DNA of 33,578 nucleotides from JBMOLL01 sp049325415 (GTDB lineage Bacteria > Bacteroidota > Bacteroidia > Bacteroidales > GCA-2748055). A model generated the notes under the pieces. The model made no database searches, had not been told where the DNA came from, and saw nothing but the letters and a program-made list of their open reading frames with translations. Positions 14,612 to 23,035 of the stretch are shown here, piece by piece (position 1 is the stretch's first letter; the number at the start of each line of letters is the position of its first letter). Made by a program: the position numbers and the translations under genes. The DNA lies in NCBI GenBank assembly GCA_049325415.1, contig JBMOLL010000124.1:1-33578 (forward strand). The letters run 5' to 3'.

Positions 14612-17368
14612 CTATTCGATTGAATAATTATATAAAAAGCTGTCTGAACTACCAACGATCAGGTTGAACCGGCTCTCCGACCCCGAAAAATAACCGATAC
14701 TGAAGCGGGTGTCCCCCGCAAGCGGGAAACCGTCGTAAAGAGAACCGTCGGATGAGATAAGGTAAATCCTGTTCTGTCCTCCTTCGGCAATCCCCACTTT
14801 TATATCGGAGGCCGAAAAACGATAGACATCCGGAAGGAACATTATCTCTCCCCTGACCTTGTAAGAATATAGTTTTTTGCCGTTTCCGCTGAATACGGAC
14901 AATTCATTTCCGTCGGCAAACAGGAAATCAGAAATCCCGTCCTGATCCATATCCTGCATACGAAAATAATGCTGCCGGGTTGCAGAATGTTTCATGATCA
15001 CTGTAACCTTCCCATCGAAACCGAAGCCCACCACATTCCCTGCAGTATCGGTGCTTACCAGCCTTGGTTTGTTTTCCCGGATATTCATATCCAGGTAAAA
15101 CTGGTTTCGGGGGGAGAGGGCGATGCGCTCTTCGGGGACGACCCTGTCGTGACCCTGCCTGTCGAGGATATAGCTCCGGCCGGCATCAGAAAAAACAATG
15201 TAGTCCTTATCCTTCACCCTGAAGTGCTGTACCTGATTTTCCACGACCTTTTCCGCCCCGCTGAAAGACCAACCGGGAACGATGTTGCCCGATTTATCGT
15301 AGACATAGATCCGCCGATCCGTGCCTGCCAGAAAGATACGGTAATCACCTTTATTATCATAGTCGAATAAACCGAGCGGATTGGTTGCACGGCTGCGCAG
15401 GTTTACCGGAAATTTCTCGACATTATTTCCGTTCCTGTCGATCAGGTGCAGCCTGTCAGGTGTGTTAAAGAGATACTGCAGCTTCCCGTTCCGGTAATAA
15501 TCGATCTGGTAAACCTCCCCCATCACTGGTCCGTCGAGGGCCCGCCGCCAGAGGATACGGCCGGCGCTGTTGATGAGGTAGATGGTATGATGGGCATCCT
15601 GGACAAAGATCTCCTTCTCCTGTGTATTGGCATTGATGACCAGCGTGGGCTTCATTGACGCTACCGTGTCGAGACGGCTCTCCCACAGGGTCAGGGGTTG
15701 TTCATCCCTGACAGCCGAATATTTGGCCGAAATATTCTGGTAGAACAAAGCACCCTCGTTCACATACTGAACAATCAGGCCGGAGAAGCCCGACAGAAAG
15801 CTGCCGTTTTCCTCCATCAGTGCCGATGCAGTCTCTGAAAGCATCGGAGCTTTCATTTGCAGGTAGGGCACCGGCCTGAAATAAAAAGTCACATTGGCCC
15901 GTGAAGCAAAATAGTTACTGATATCGGTAAAGGAAGGATCGCTGGCAAGGGTCTTGTGAAGGATATTCTGATAGATAGTCCGGGTGAGGGCCTGTTCGCT
16001 TGATCCGGAGAGAAGCAGGTTATCGTAGACCGTAAAAAACTTCCCGAACAGTTTACGGCTAAGATCGCCCGTATAAAAAGGTTCATCGAAGTGATAAATA
16101 GTATAGACCGTCTGATCATCAACCCGGTACTCACTTACCAGATCAGAACGGTCACGGCCGGAAAACGATGAGACCCCTTCGACCCAGCGCTCCAGCATTT
16201 CCAGGGCTAGGCTTCTGCTCCGCGTTTCAAAAACTGCCACTTCCTGTTCGCCCAGGTCACTGTCGTTGGTCGACAGCCAGGCTGCCTCATCATCCATCAG
16301 GGCAATAAGCTCGTCGAAAGGGGAAAAACCGGCATCATTCTTCCACTTGCCGTTTTCCTCACTGAACAGGGTACCTTCGCCTGTGCCCTCCAGGTACTTC
16401 CTCAGTTCCACACCGTACCTTGCCGGATCGCTGACTCCGATAAACAGGCACGACACAGCACTGGAAGGAATGCTGGCGGGTAGCGACATCTTCACGGCCG
16501 ACTGTCCGCTGAAAATATTGAGTAAACGGGGAAGGGTATCGGCAGAGGAAACCATGCCTGTAAGGGCCAAAGCATCGGTTTTCAAATTAATATCGGCCTC
16601 GCCCCAGTCGGCCAGAACCCCGGGAAAACTGAGTTTCCAGCGATAGCTGGCACTGGTTAAGGGAGTAAGCAGGCTGGCTAATTCACGGTAGGAGATATAG
16701 AGGTTCCCCTGAACATTCCTCCCGGCGCTGGAACTGACCCTGCGAAAACCGGGGTCTTTCTCCGGACCGTTTCCTGTCTGCAGTGTCCGGACCGCTTCTT
16801 CGACCAGCACCGACATGGGACTTACAATGAAAAGCCCCCGTACCTGGGTAAAAGTAAAGGGTACACCGACCCAGGGATTACTCCCTTTCACATCGCAGAA
16901 TACGGCCGATTCAAACCTCCGCTCTTCGATGACGGCATCGCTTCCGAGCAGTTCCCCCACAATCAGCCGGAACTCTTTTTCGCTGAAGCTCCCTGCATAG
17001 TTCAGGTAGAAGACCGGTACCAGTTTTTCCTTTCCCACCAGGTGAAGGGAGATCCCTAGCTGACGCTTTATTAACAGGTCCTGCAAAAGTTCAGCCCGGG
17101 AAAGCTGCGAAACAAAACGATTGATCACCGAATCGGCTCTTTTCCCTGCTGCCTCTCCGGCCAGGGCATTCCAAAGCATACTGTTTACCATGAAATCGTC
17201 GCTAAACGTCTCAAAATCAATCTGATCAATAAAAACGACTGCATCGGGAGGCACTGTCTGGATCATGGTGGCAGGCAGCAGTTCATCCGGCTTCCTGAAA
17301 AAAAAGAGCCATAATACGGCCGTTAAAACCACAGCAACACCTGCCCCATATAGTATCCTCTTCAACAT
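14612..17368 (-). CDS. Membrane-anchored DUF3352-like protein with C-terminal beta-propeller
   Basis: The 918-residue product begins MLKRILYGAG and has one membrane helix (about 4-24), leaving the rest outside the cytoplasm. Residues about 35-555 resemble DUF3352-type proteins (PPDAVVFIDQIDFETF near 40; a FYFRPVPYLQMKAP segment near 495). From about 570 there is a beta-propeller built from repeated motifs of the form IYxxDxxGxxxxxxP: at about 596, 640, 687, 733, 783, 824 and 868. An acidic DMDQDGISD loop at 805-813 looks like a calcium site of FG-GAP type. The ATG at 17368 is preferred to an in-frame TTG at 17389, because a -7 box overlaps the latter. First gene of the operon. Function unknown; the seven-blade reading is mine and not modelled. 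Confidence 0.78.
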   Translation of the reverse strand: MLKRILYGAGVAVVLTAVLWLFFFRKPDELLPATMIQTVPPDAVVFIDQIDFETFSDDFMVNSMLWNALAGEAAGKRADSVINRFVSQLSRAELLQDLLIKRQLGISLHLVGKEKLVPVFYLNYAGSFSEKEFRLIVGELLGSDAVIEERRFESAVFCDVKGSNPWVGVPFTFTQVRGLFIVSPMSVLVEEAVRTLQTGNGPEKDPGFRRVSSSAGRNVQGNLYISYRELASLLTPLTSASYRWKLSFPGVLADWGEADINLKTDALALTGMVSSADTLPRLLNIFSGQSAVKMSLPASIPSSAVSCLFIGVSDPARYGVELRKYLEGTGEGTLFSEENGKWKNDAGFSPFDELIALMDDEAAWLSTNDSDLGEQEVAVFETRSRSLALEMLERWVEGVSSFSGRDRSDLVSEYRVDDQTVYTIYHFDEPFYTGDLSRKLFGKFFTVYDNLLLSGSSEQALTRTIYQNILHKTLASDPSFTDISNYFASRANVTFYFRPVPYLQMKAPMLSETASALMEENGSFLSGFSGLIVQYVNEGALFYQNISAKYSAVRDEQPLTLWESRLDTVASMKPTLVINANTQEKEIFVQDAHHTIYLINSAGRILWRRALDGPVMGEVYQIDYYRNGKLQYLFNTPDRLHLIDRNGNNVEKFPVNLRSRATNPLGLFDYDNKGDYRIFLAGTDRRIYVYDKSGNIVPGWSFSGAEKVVENQVQHFRVKDKDYIVFSDAGRSYILDRQGHDRVVPEERIALSPRNQFYLDMNIRENKPRLVSTDTAGNVVGFGFDGKVTVIMKHSATRQHYFRMQDMDQDGISDFLFADGNELSVFSGNGKKLYSYKVRGEIMFLPDVYRFSASDIKVGIAEGGQNRIYLISSDGSLYDGFPLAGDTRFSIGYFSGSESRFNLIVGSSDSFLYNYSIE

Positions 17369-17386
17369 GAATCTGCACTTTATAGT

Positions 17387-17394
17387 CAAAAATA
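17387..17394 (-). promoter_or_regulatory. TAnnTTTG -7 box for the propeller/lipoprotein/DUF5723 operon
   Basis: On the minus strand 17394-17387 reads TATTTTTG, an exact match to the -7 consensus, 18 bases before the ATG at 17368. No clear -33 TTG is seen. If used, the TTG codon at 17389 cannot be the translation start. Confidence 0.4.
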
Positions 17395-17467
17395 AAAAAT
17401 TAAGCCGTTTTATCCCCCTTTACTTACCAACAATCGGGCTTTACAAGGAAAAGAACACTGAAATTCC

Positions 17468-17475
17468 TACCTTTG
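17468..17475 (+). promoter_or_regulatory. TAnnTTTG -7 box for the TonB-dependent receptor
   Basis: TACCTTTG matches the consensus exactly and lies 17 bases before the ATG at 17493. A CTTTAC around 17439-17444 is the only, weak, -33 candidate. Together with the minus-strand box at 17387-17394 it defines a divergent promoter region of about 120 bases. Confidence 0.47.
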
Positions 17476-17492
17476 ATAAAAAGTTAGACTTC

Positions 17493-19883
17493 ATGAACCG
17501 TCTCTATTTACTGCTGTTCCTGCTCCTCACCTTCACTACTTTCACCCGGGCCCAAAAAATAAAAGTGATCAGTTCAGGAAACGGACAGCCCATTGAAAAT
17601 GTGACCATTTACAATACCGGCATGGACCGGTCGACGCTTACCGACAGCCTGGGGTTTTCAGGCAAACTGCCCTTTATTGAAGGGGATACGGTGATATTCC
17701 GCCATCCGGCTTACCTCACCCTCAGTTTTCCGTGGAAGGAACTTGCCGGTAAAAAAGTCATCAGCCTGGTCATGAAAAAGGTTCAGATCGAAGAATATGT
17801 CATTTCCGCCACTAAATCCAGGGATCTTTCCGCCAATATTCCCTACACGGTAGCCCTGCTGGACAGTATCCGCCTGATCCGGAGCGATGCGCCCTCGGCA
17901 GCGGATATCCTGGAAGAAACAGGCGAAGTAAGCATTCAGCGTACACAGGGAGGAGGAGGCAGTCCCGTGCTCCGCGGATTTGAAGCCAACCGGGTCCTTC
18001 TTGTCATCGACGGGGTGAGGATGAACAACGCCATATACCGGTCGGGCCACCTTCAGAATGCCATCACCATTGATCCTTCAATCCTTGAGCGTACCGAAGT
18101 GATCTTCGGACCGGTCTCCACCATGTATGGCAGCGATGCACTCGGCGGAGTGATCCATTATTATACGCGCGATCCGCAGCTGGCCGGAGAGAACCGGCAC
18201 TCCGAAGAGGTCAACGGCTACCTGCGCTATTCAACCGCCAGTTCGGGATATACCGGGCATCTGGATTTTTCATTGTCGGGAGAGCGCTGGGCCTCACTGA
18301 CCAGTCTTACCTACAAGAATCTTGGTGATATCAGGATGGGCTCGGTGAGGAATCCTTATTACGGAGACTGGGGCAAGGTGCTGCACTACGTTATCCGGGA
18401 AAACGGAATTGATACCATGATTGCCAATCCCGACCCGCTGCTACAGAAAAATACAGCCTATTCCCAGAGCGATTTTATGCAAAAAATCCGCTTCTCACCC
18501 AACGGGAAAAGCGACTGGATCCTGAACCTGCAATACAGTACTTCCTCCGATATTGACCGGCTGGACATGCTGAACAATTACAGCGGGGATATTCTGCAAT
18601 ATGCCGAATATTACTACGGACCGCAAAACCGGCTGCTGGGCTCACTGAAATACGTAAGCAGAGACAGTTGCGCCCTTTACTCTACCGCCACCACCATCCT
18701 TGCCGTACAAAAGATCGACGAGGACCGGATCACCAGGAAGTTCAGGAACGATGAGATGATGGTACAGAACGAAGACGTCATGGTCTACAGTCTGACCTCT
18801 GATCTGCAAAAAGATTTTTCGTCACTGGCAAAACTCAATTACGGCCTCGACATGGCCTTTAACACCGTTGCCTCCACGGCCTGGTACGAAGATATCCAAA
18901 CCTGGGAACAGCGTCCGGCAGAGACACGCTACCCCAACCTGGGCAGCAAAACCTGGACGGGGGCCCTGTACGGCAACCTCCAGTACAAAACAGGGGAAAA
19001 AATGATCCTCGCAGCCGGTGCACGTTACAGCCGGAATTACCTCTATTCCCGCTTCGATTATCCTTTCCTGCCCTTCGACGAGGTGAAGATCAATAACGGC
19101 GCCCTCACGGGAAGCCTGAGCATGGTCTGGCATCCTGCCCCCAGCTGGCAGATCAATACCATACTCTCTTCGGGTTTCAGGAACCCGAACGTAGACGACT
19201 ATGGAAAAATAAGAGCCAAGAACGGCGAAGCAACCGTACCCAACAACACTGTCGGGCCGGAATACTCCTATAACGCTGAAGCCGGTATCAGAAAGAGCTG
19301 GGGAAAAGCTTCCCGCTTCGATGTTGTCGCATATTATACCTTCCTGGCCGATGCGATCGTGCGGACCGACTACCAGCTTAACGGGTCGGATTCGATAATG
19401 TACGACGGAGATTATTACAAAACAGTCACCAACTCGAATGCCGCAAAGGCTTATATTTACGGGGTCACAGCCAATCTGAGGGCTGAGCTTTCCGGCAAGC
19501 TCTTCCTCAGCAGTGCGGTGAATTATACCCGGGGGCACAATATCACCGATAACATCCCCATGGGGCATATCCCCCCTGTTTATGGACGAACAGCCCTTAC
19601 CTGGGAGGATGGCAGGTTCAGGGCCGAGGGCTGGCTGGCTTACAGCGCCTGGAAGCATATCGAGGATTTCAATCCCTTTGATGAAGATAATACGGAAGAA
19701 GCCACACCCTATGGCTTTCCCTCGTGGTGGACGGCAAATATCAGGCTAAGCTGCCAGCTGGGCCGATACAGCTCACTGCAGTTTGCCGTTGAGAATATTT
19801 TCGATCAGTTCTATAAAACCTTTGCCTCCGGGGTTTGTGCTCCGGGCAGGAATTTTATCGTTACGCTCCGGACGGGAATCTGA
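17493..19883 (+). CDS. TonB-dependent outer-membrane receptor
   Basis: Outer-membrane active transporter energised by TonB/ExbBD. The 796 residues comprise a signal peptide (1-20, ending RAQ), a carboxypeptidase-regulatory-like beta domain (about 22-95), and a plug domain (about 105-225). The plug includes GSPVLRGFEANRVLLVIDG, GVRMNNA, and YGSDALGGVI. The 22-strand barrel then runs to the C-terminus. The plug motif RGFEANRVLLVIDGVRMNN is frequent in haem/vitamin-type receptors, but ligand cannot be assigned. The ATG at 17493 gives the signal peptide and has a promoter box at the right distance; the frame open from 17265 upstream overlaps the divergent gene. No SusD-like gene is nearby, so it is not a SusC/D polysaccharide system. 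ung follows by 21 bases. Confidence 0.91.
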   Translation: MNRLYLLLFLLLTFTTFTRAQKIKVISSGNGQPIENVTIYNTGMDRSTLTDSLGFSGKLPFIEGDTVIFRHPAYLTLSFPWKELAGKKVISLVMKKVQIEEYVISATKSRDLSANIPYTVALLDSIRLIRSDAPSAADILEETGEVSIQRTQGGGGSPVLRGFEANRVLLVIDGVRMNNAIYRSGHLQNAITIDPSILERTEVIFGPVSTMYGSDALGGVIHYYTRDPQLAGENRHSEEVNGYLRYSTASSGYTGHLDFSLSGERWASLTSLTYKNLGDIRMGSVRNPYYGDWGKVLHYVIRENGIDTMIANPDPLLQKNTAYSQSDFMQKIRFSPNGKSDWILNLQYSTSSDIDRLDMLNNYSGDILQYAEYYYGPQNRLLGSLKYVSRDSCALYSTATTILAVQKIDEDRITRKFRNDEMMVQNEDVMVYSLTSDLQKDFSSLAKLNYGLDMAFNTVASTAWYEDIQTWEQRPAETRYPNLGSKTWTGALYGNLQYKTGEKMILAAGARYSRNYLYSRFDYPFLPFDEVKINNGALTGSLSMVWHPAPSWQINTILSSGFRNPNVDDYGKIRAKNGEATVPNNTVGPEYSYNAEAGIRKSWGKASRFDVVAYYTFLADAIVRTDYQLNGSDSIMYDGDYYKTVTNSNAAKAYIYGVTANLRAELSGKLFLSSAVNYTRGHNITDNIPMGHIPPVYGRTALTWEDGRFRAEGWLAYSAWKHIEDFNPFDEDNTEEATPYGFPSWWTANIRLSCQLGRYSSLQFAVENIFDQFYKTFASGVCAPGRNFIVTLRTGI

Positions 19884-19904
19884 CCCGGCGTAAAAAGAAA
19901 AGGC

Positions 19905-20588
19905 ATGACAGTTGTTGACCCAAAAATTGATGAAAGCTGGAAGAAAGTCCTGTGGGATGAATTTCAGTCGGACTATTTTGCCCGGCTGAAAGATTTTCTT
20001 GCTGCTGAAAAAGCACGTTCGGTGGTCTACCCTCCGGGCCCCCTGATCTTCAATGCTTACGATTCCACACCTTTCGACAGGGTGAAGGTCGTACTTCTCG
20101 GTCAGGACCCCTACCACGGACCGGGGCAGGCTCATGGCCTTTGTTTTTCCGTTCCCCGGGGTGTGGCTCCCCCTCCCTCGCTGGTAAATATCTTCAAGGA
20201 GATCAACAGTGATCTTGGGATCGAAGTGCCCCGGCACGGAAACCTTGAGAAATGGGCCCGACAGGGAGTGCTGCTGCTGAATGCCACGCTGACAGTGAGG
20301 GCCAACCAGGCAGGATCCCATCAGAACAGGGGATGGGAAACCTTTACCGACGCCACCATCCGGCAACTCTCCAAAGAGAAGGCACACCTCGTCTTCCTGC
20401 TCTGGGGCCGTTACGCCCAGGCTAAGGAGAACCTGGTCGACAGCAGCAAACACCTGGTTTTGAAGGCAGCTCACCCCTCTCCGCTTTCGGCGTATAACGG
20501 CTTTTTTGGCTGCCGGCATTTTTCCAGGACGAACGACTTCCTCCGTGATAACGGGCTGGATGCTGTCGACTGGAGCCTTGACGCATGA
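19905..20588 (+). CDS. ung: Uracil-DNA glycosylase (family 1)
   Basis: Excises uracil from DNA after cytosine deamination or dUMP incorporation, starting base-excision repair. The 227-residue protein has the family-1 water-activating motif GQDPYH (66-71, catalytic Asp68) and the uracil-binding loop HPSPLSAYNGFFG (190-202, catalytic His190). NATLTVRANQAGSHQNRGWETFTD between them is also conserved. Length and motif spacing are normal. The start at 19905 follows an A/G-rich leader 21 bases after the receptor stop. Co-transcription with the receptor is likely, with no functional link implied. It ends before two hairpins. Confidence 0.97.
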   Translation: MTVVDPKIDESWKKVLWDEFQSDYFARLKDFLAAEKARSVVYPPGPLIFNAYDSTPFDRVKVVLLGQDPYHGPGQAHGLCFSVPRGVAPPPSLVNIFKEINSDLGIEVPRHGNLEKWARQGVLLLNATLTVRANQAGSHQNRGWETFTDATIRQLSKEKAHLVFLLWGRYAQAKENLVDSSKHLVLKAAHPSPLSAYNGFFGCRHFSRTNDFLRDNGLDAVDWSLDA

Positions 20589-20628
20589 AATTCGGGGCGG
20601 GCACAGGTTTTTTTTCTTTTCGCGGGAT

Positions 20629-20670
20629 AAAAAAAGAAATGCGTACCGCTTTGGCACGCATTTTGTTTTG
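20629..20670. terminator. Terminator after ung (usable in both directions)
   Basis: Stem AAATGCGT (20637-20644) / ACGCATTT (20656-20663), extendable inward past one mismatch by two G-C pairs, is followed by TTTTGTTTT-type sequence to 20670. An A7 run (20629-20635) lies on the left, giving a U-run on the minus strand too. Confidence 0.75.
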
Positions 20671-20715
20671 CATTAAATGACAGTTCATCCAATCATATAC
20701 CTGCAAAACGGGGTC

Positions 20716-20743
20716 ACCGGGTTTTACAACCCGGTTTTATTTT
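20716..20743 (+). terminator. Second plus-strand terminator hairpin before the trpS end
   Basis: A perfect 8-bp stem ACCGGGTT (20716-20723) / AACCCGGT (20728-20735) with a TTAC loop is followed by TTTATTTT. The U-tract is on the plus strand, so it backs up the preceding terminator and shields the convergent trpS (stop at 20745). Confidence 0.7.
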
Positions 20744-20744
20744 G

Positions 20745-21734
20745 TCAGAAAGATTTGAAGCCGATGATCTCCCTCACTTCCCGCAGTGTTTTTGAAGCCG
20801 ATTCCCTGGCTTTTTCAGCACCCATCCTTACCACCTTTCTCAGATAATCCTCATCGTTGTAAATCTCCCTGATCCTTTCGCGGATCGGGGTGGTAAAAAC
20901 AATAATGTCCTCGGCCAGCTGCTTTTTCAGGTCGCCGTAACGGATCGAGCAGTCGTTGTACTTTTCTTTGAAATGACTGATGGCTGCAGGATCTGAGACC
21001 AGTTCCATGAGATAAAAGATATTCCTGATGGGCTCCGGCATTTTGGAATGAGGTTTGGTGGGGCCAGAATCCGTAACGGCTCTCATCACTTTCTTCCGGA
21101 TCTCGGCCGGCTCATCGGCAAGATAGATCCCGTTGCCTTCCGATTTACCCATCTTGCCGGTCCCGTCGAGACCGGGCACCTTTACCAGTTCCTGTCCGAA
21201 ATTGTAGGGCTCGGGCATTTTGAAATACTCCACATTATACATGTTATTGAAGCGCCGTGCAAATTTCCTGGCCATTTCAAGGTTCTGCTCCTGATCCTTA
21301 CCAACCGGCACTTTGTCGGCATTATGAATAATAATGTCGGCACACATCAGCACGGGGTAGGTCAGCAAACCGGCATTCACGTTATCCGGCTGGGAACGTA
21401 TTTTTTCCTTGAAGGTGGTGGTCCGCTCCAGTTCACCGATGTAGGCATTCATATTGAGCAGGAGGTACAGTTCGGGGATCTCCGGGACATCGCTCTGAAT
21501 ATACAGCGTAGCAACTTCGGGATCAAGGCCTGCTGCGAGATACTCGGCCAGTACGGTCCTGACGTTCTGGTGCAGGTCGTGAGGTGTCGGATGAGTTGTA
21601 AGTGAGTGAAAATCTGCAACAAAGAAAAAACAACGGTTCTCATGCTGCATCCTGACGAAGTTTTTTACCGCACCGAAGTAATTTCCCAGGTGAAGATTAC
21701 CGGTCGACCGTATTCCGCTTAATACTGTATCCAT
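20745..21734 (-). CDS. trpS: Tryptophan-tRNA ligase
   Basis: Charges tRNA-Trp with tryptophan in the cytoplasm. The 329-residue class I synthetase has the HIGH-like GNLHLGN at 12-18 and the KMSKS-like KMGKS at 194-198. It also has the tryptophan-pocket region DFHSLTTHPTP (41-51), MCADI (130-134) and KVPVGKDQEQNLEMAR (141-156), which separate TrpS from TyrS. Full bacterial length. The ATG at 21734 lies about 30 bases downstream of a -7-like box on the minus strand. Convergent with ung and divergent from rbfA. Confidence 0.97.
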   Translation of the reverse strand: MDTVLSGIRSTGNLHLGNYFGAVKNFVRMQHENRCFFFVADFHSLTTHPTPHDLHQNVRTVLAEYLAAGLDPEVATLYIQSDVPEIPELYLLLNMNAYIGELERTTTFKEKIRSQPDNVNAGLLTYPVLMCADIIIHNADKVPVGKDQEQNLEMARKFARRFNNMYNVEYFKMPEPYNFGQELVKVPGLDGTGKMGKSEGNGIYLADEPAEIRKKVMRAVTDSGPTKPHSKMPEPIRNIFYLMELVSDPAAISHFKEKYNDCSIRYGDLKKQLAEDIIVFTTPIRERIREIYNDEDYLRKVVRMGAEKARESASKTLREVREIIGFKSF

Positions 21735-21760
21735 AATTTTTGATCAAGTGATAGAGACTG

Positions 21761-21768
21761 CAAAACTA
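21761..21768 (-). promoter_or_regulatory. TAnnTTTG -7 box for trpS
   Basis: On the minus strand 21768-21761 reads TAGTTTTG, an exact -7 consensus, predicting an mRNA start about 20 bases before the trpS ATG. The -33 region is only a T-rich stretch. The rest of the 149-base trpS-rbfA gap holds a one-mismatch plus-strand box TACTTTTA (21791-21798) that might serve rbfA. Confidence 0.45.
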
Positions 21769-21883
21769 TAAAAATGTTGTTTAAAAATCGTACTTTTACC
21801 AACCCTTGTAAAAAGCTCTGATGCAGGGGAAACTCAGTTGTCCGTGAAAACCTAATACTGCGGCATACCTAAAGAGCAAAACG

Positions 21884-22222
21884 ATGAGTTCAACCAGACA
21901 ATTAAAAATATCCCGGCTGCTTCAGAAGGAACTGGGAGAATATTTTCAGCGGCACGCGAGAGAACTTCTCGGAAACAAGATGGCCACTGTCACCGGCGTG
22001 CGGATCAGTCCCGACCTGAGCGTTGCGAAGGTCTACCTGAGCATCTTTCCCTATGTTAAAGAAGAAAAACCGCTTGAAAAAATAAAGGAACATGCCACTT
22101 CCATCCGTCTTGAAATCGGCAGGAAGGTTGGGAAACAGCTCAGGATCGTACCCGAGTTTGTATATTACATCGATGATTCCCTCGACTATATTGAACGAAT
22201 AGAGAACCTGCTAAACGAATAA
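21884..22222 (+). CDS. rbfA: Ribosome-binding factor A
   Basis: RbfA helps mature the 30S subunit by binding near the 5' end of 16S rRNA. The 112-residue protein shows the family pattern: an N-terminal SSTRQLKISRLLQKELGE, then the KH-like core with VTGVRISPDLSVAKVYLSIFP (36-56), and the closing VPEFVYYIDDSLDYIERIENLL (about 89-110). Its length is typical. It is followed by a methyltransferase gene after three bases and then a LolC/E-like permease overlapping by four, so the three are probably one operon. Confidence 0.95.
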   Translation: MSSTRQLKISRLLQKELGEYFQRHARELLGNKMATVTGVRISPDLSVAKVYLSIFPYVKEEKPLEKIKEHATSIRLEIGRKVGKQLRIVPEFVYYIDDSLDYIERIENLLNE

Positions 22223-22225
22223 TCC

Positions 22226-23035
22226 ATGCAATATGACCCTGTAAAAAGAGTCCTGGGAAACTTCTTCAACAGGAATATCTTCCTCCGCAAACTATTCTAC
22301 CGCCTGCTCGATCTGCTCCTGCTCAGATCCTGGCATATCCGCAGGGAACTCAGAAAGATCAGAAAAGAAGGAAGGAGCGTGAAGGATATCCTTGATGCCG
22401 GATCGGGTTTCGGACAGTACGCCTATTTCCTGTCACGGCTTTTTCCCGGGAGCAGGATCAGGGGGCTCGATATCAAGGAAGAACAGATTGACGACTGTAA
22501 CAGGTTTTTCGGCAGCATGGGCAAACAGGACTTCGTTAGTTTTGAATATGCCGATCTCACCCGCTTTCATGAATCTGCAACAGCCGACCTGATTCTTTCC
22601 GTCGACGTCATGGAACACATCCTGGAAGATACCGAGGTGTTCCGCAACTTTGCTTCTGCCCTTCGTCCGGGTGGACTGCTCCTGATCTCCACACCTTCCG
22701 ACCAGGGTGGCTCCGATGTGCACGATGAGGAGGAAAGCTCGTTTATCGATGAACACGTCAGGGATGGCTACAACCGGGACGACATTACTGAAAAACTGAA
22801 TAATGCCGGCTTCTCACGGGTTCAGGCCAGGTACTCCTATGGCTGGCCGGGAAAGATCTCCTGGAAACTGTCGATGAAATACCCGGTAATGATGGTCAAC
22901 CTGAGTAAAGTCCTGTTGATCCTGCTGCCGTTCTACTACCTGATCACCTTTCCTTTCTGCCTGATCCTGAATGCAATGGACGTAAGAATGAAGCACAGGT
23001 CAGGAACCGGGCTCATCGTTATGGCTGTCCGATGA
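22226..23035 (+). CDS. Class I SAM-dependent methyltransferase with C-terminal membrane segment
   Basis: The 269 residues contain a Rossmann-fold methyltransferase: motif I ILDAGSGFG (55-63), the acidic end of strand 2 at Asp82 (GLDIKEEQI), and ADLILSVDVMEHI (120-132). LRPGGLLLISTPS follows at 146-158. The sequence is closest in style to UbiE/Methyltransf_11-type enzymes. After residue 205 it departs from the fold: SYGWPGKISWKLSMKYP, then a hydrophobic helix at about 228-250, suggesting membrane association and a lipid or quinone-like or envelope substrate. The substrate is not identifiable. It lies between rbfA and a lipoprotein-release-type permease, a pair that is often adjacent in this phylum, so it may be an insertion into that arrangement. 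Confidence 0.86.
   Translation: MQYDPVKRVLGNFFNRNIFLRKLFYRLLDLLLLRSWHIRRELRKIRKEGRSVKDILDAGSGFGQYAYFLSRLFPGSRIRGLDIKEEQIDDCNRFFGSMGKQDFVSFEYADLTRFHESATADLILSVDVMEHILEDTEVFRNFASALRPGGLLLISTPSDQGGSDVHDEEESSFIDEHVRDGYNRDDITEKLNNAGFSRVQARYSYGWPGKISWKLSMKYPVMMVNLSKVLLILLPFYYLITFPFCLILNAMDVRMKHRSGTGLIVMAVR

Noticed and set aside
17265..17492. Upstream in-frame extension of the TonB-dependent receptor
   Set aside because: It overlaps the start of the divergent operon and places 76 residues before a clear signal peptide and downstream of no promoter.
18822..19658. Minus-strand frame of 278 codons opposite the TonB-dependent receptor
   Set aside because: Shadow of the barrel-coding sequence; no start signal or homology pattern.
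17493..19883. Receptor considered as a SusC-type glycan transporter
   Set aside because: No SusD-like gene is adjacent, and the length (796 residues) is shorter than typical SusC proteins (about 1,000).
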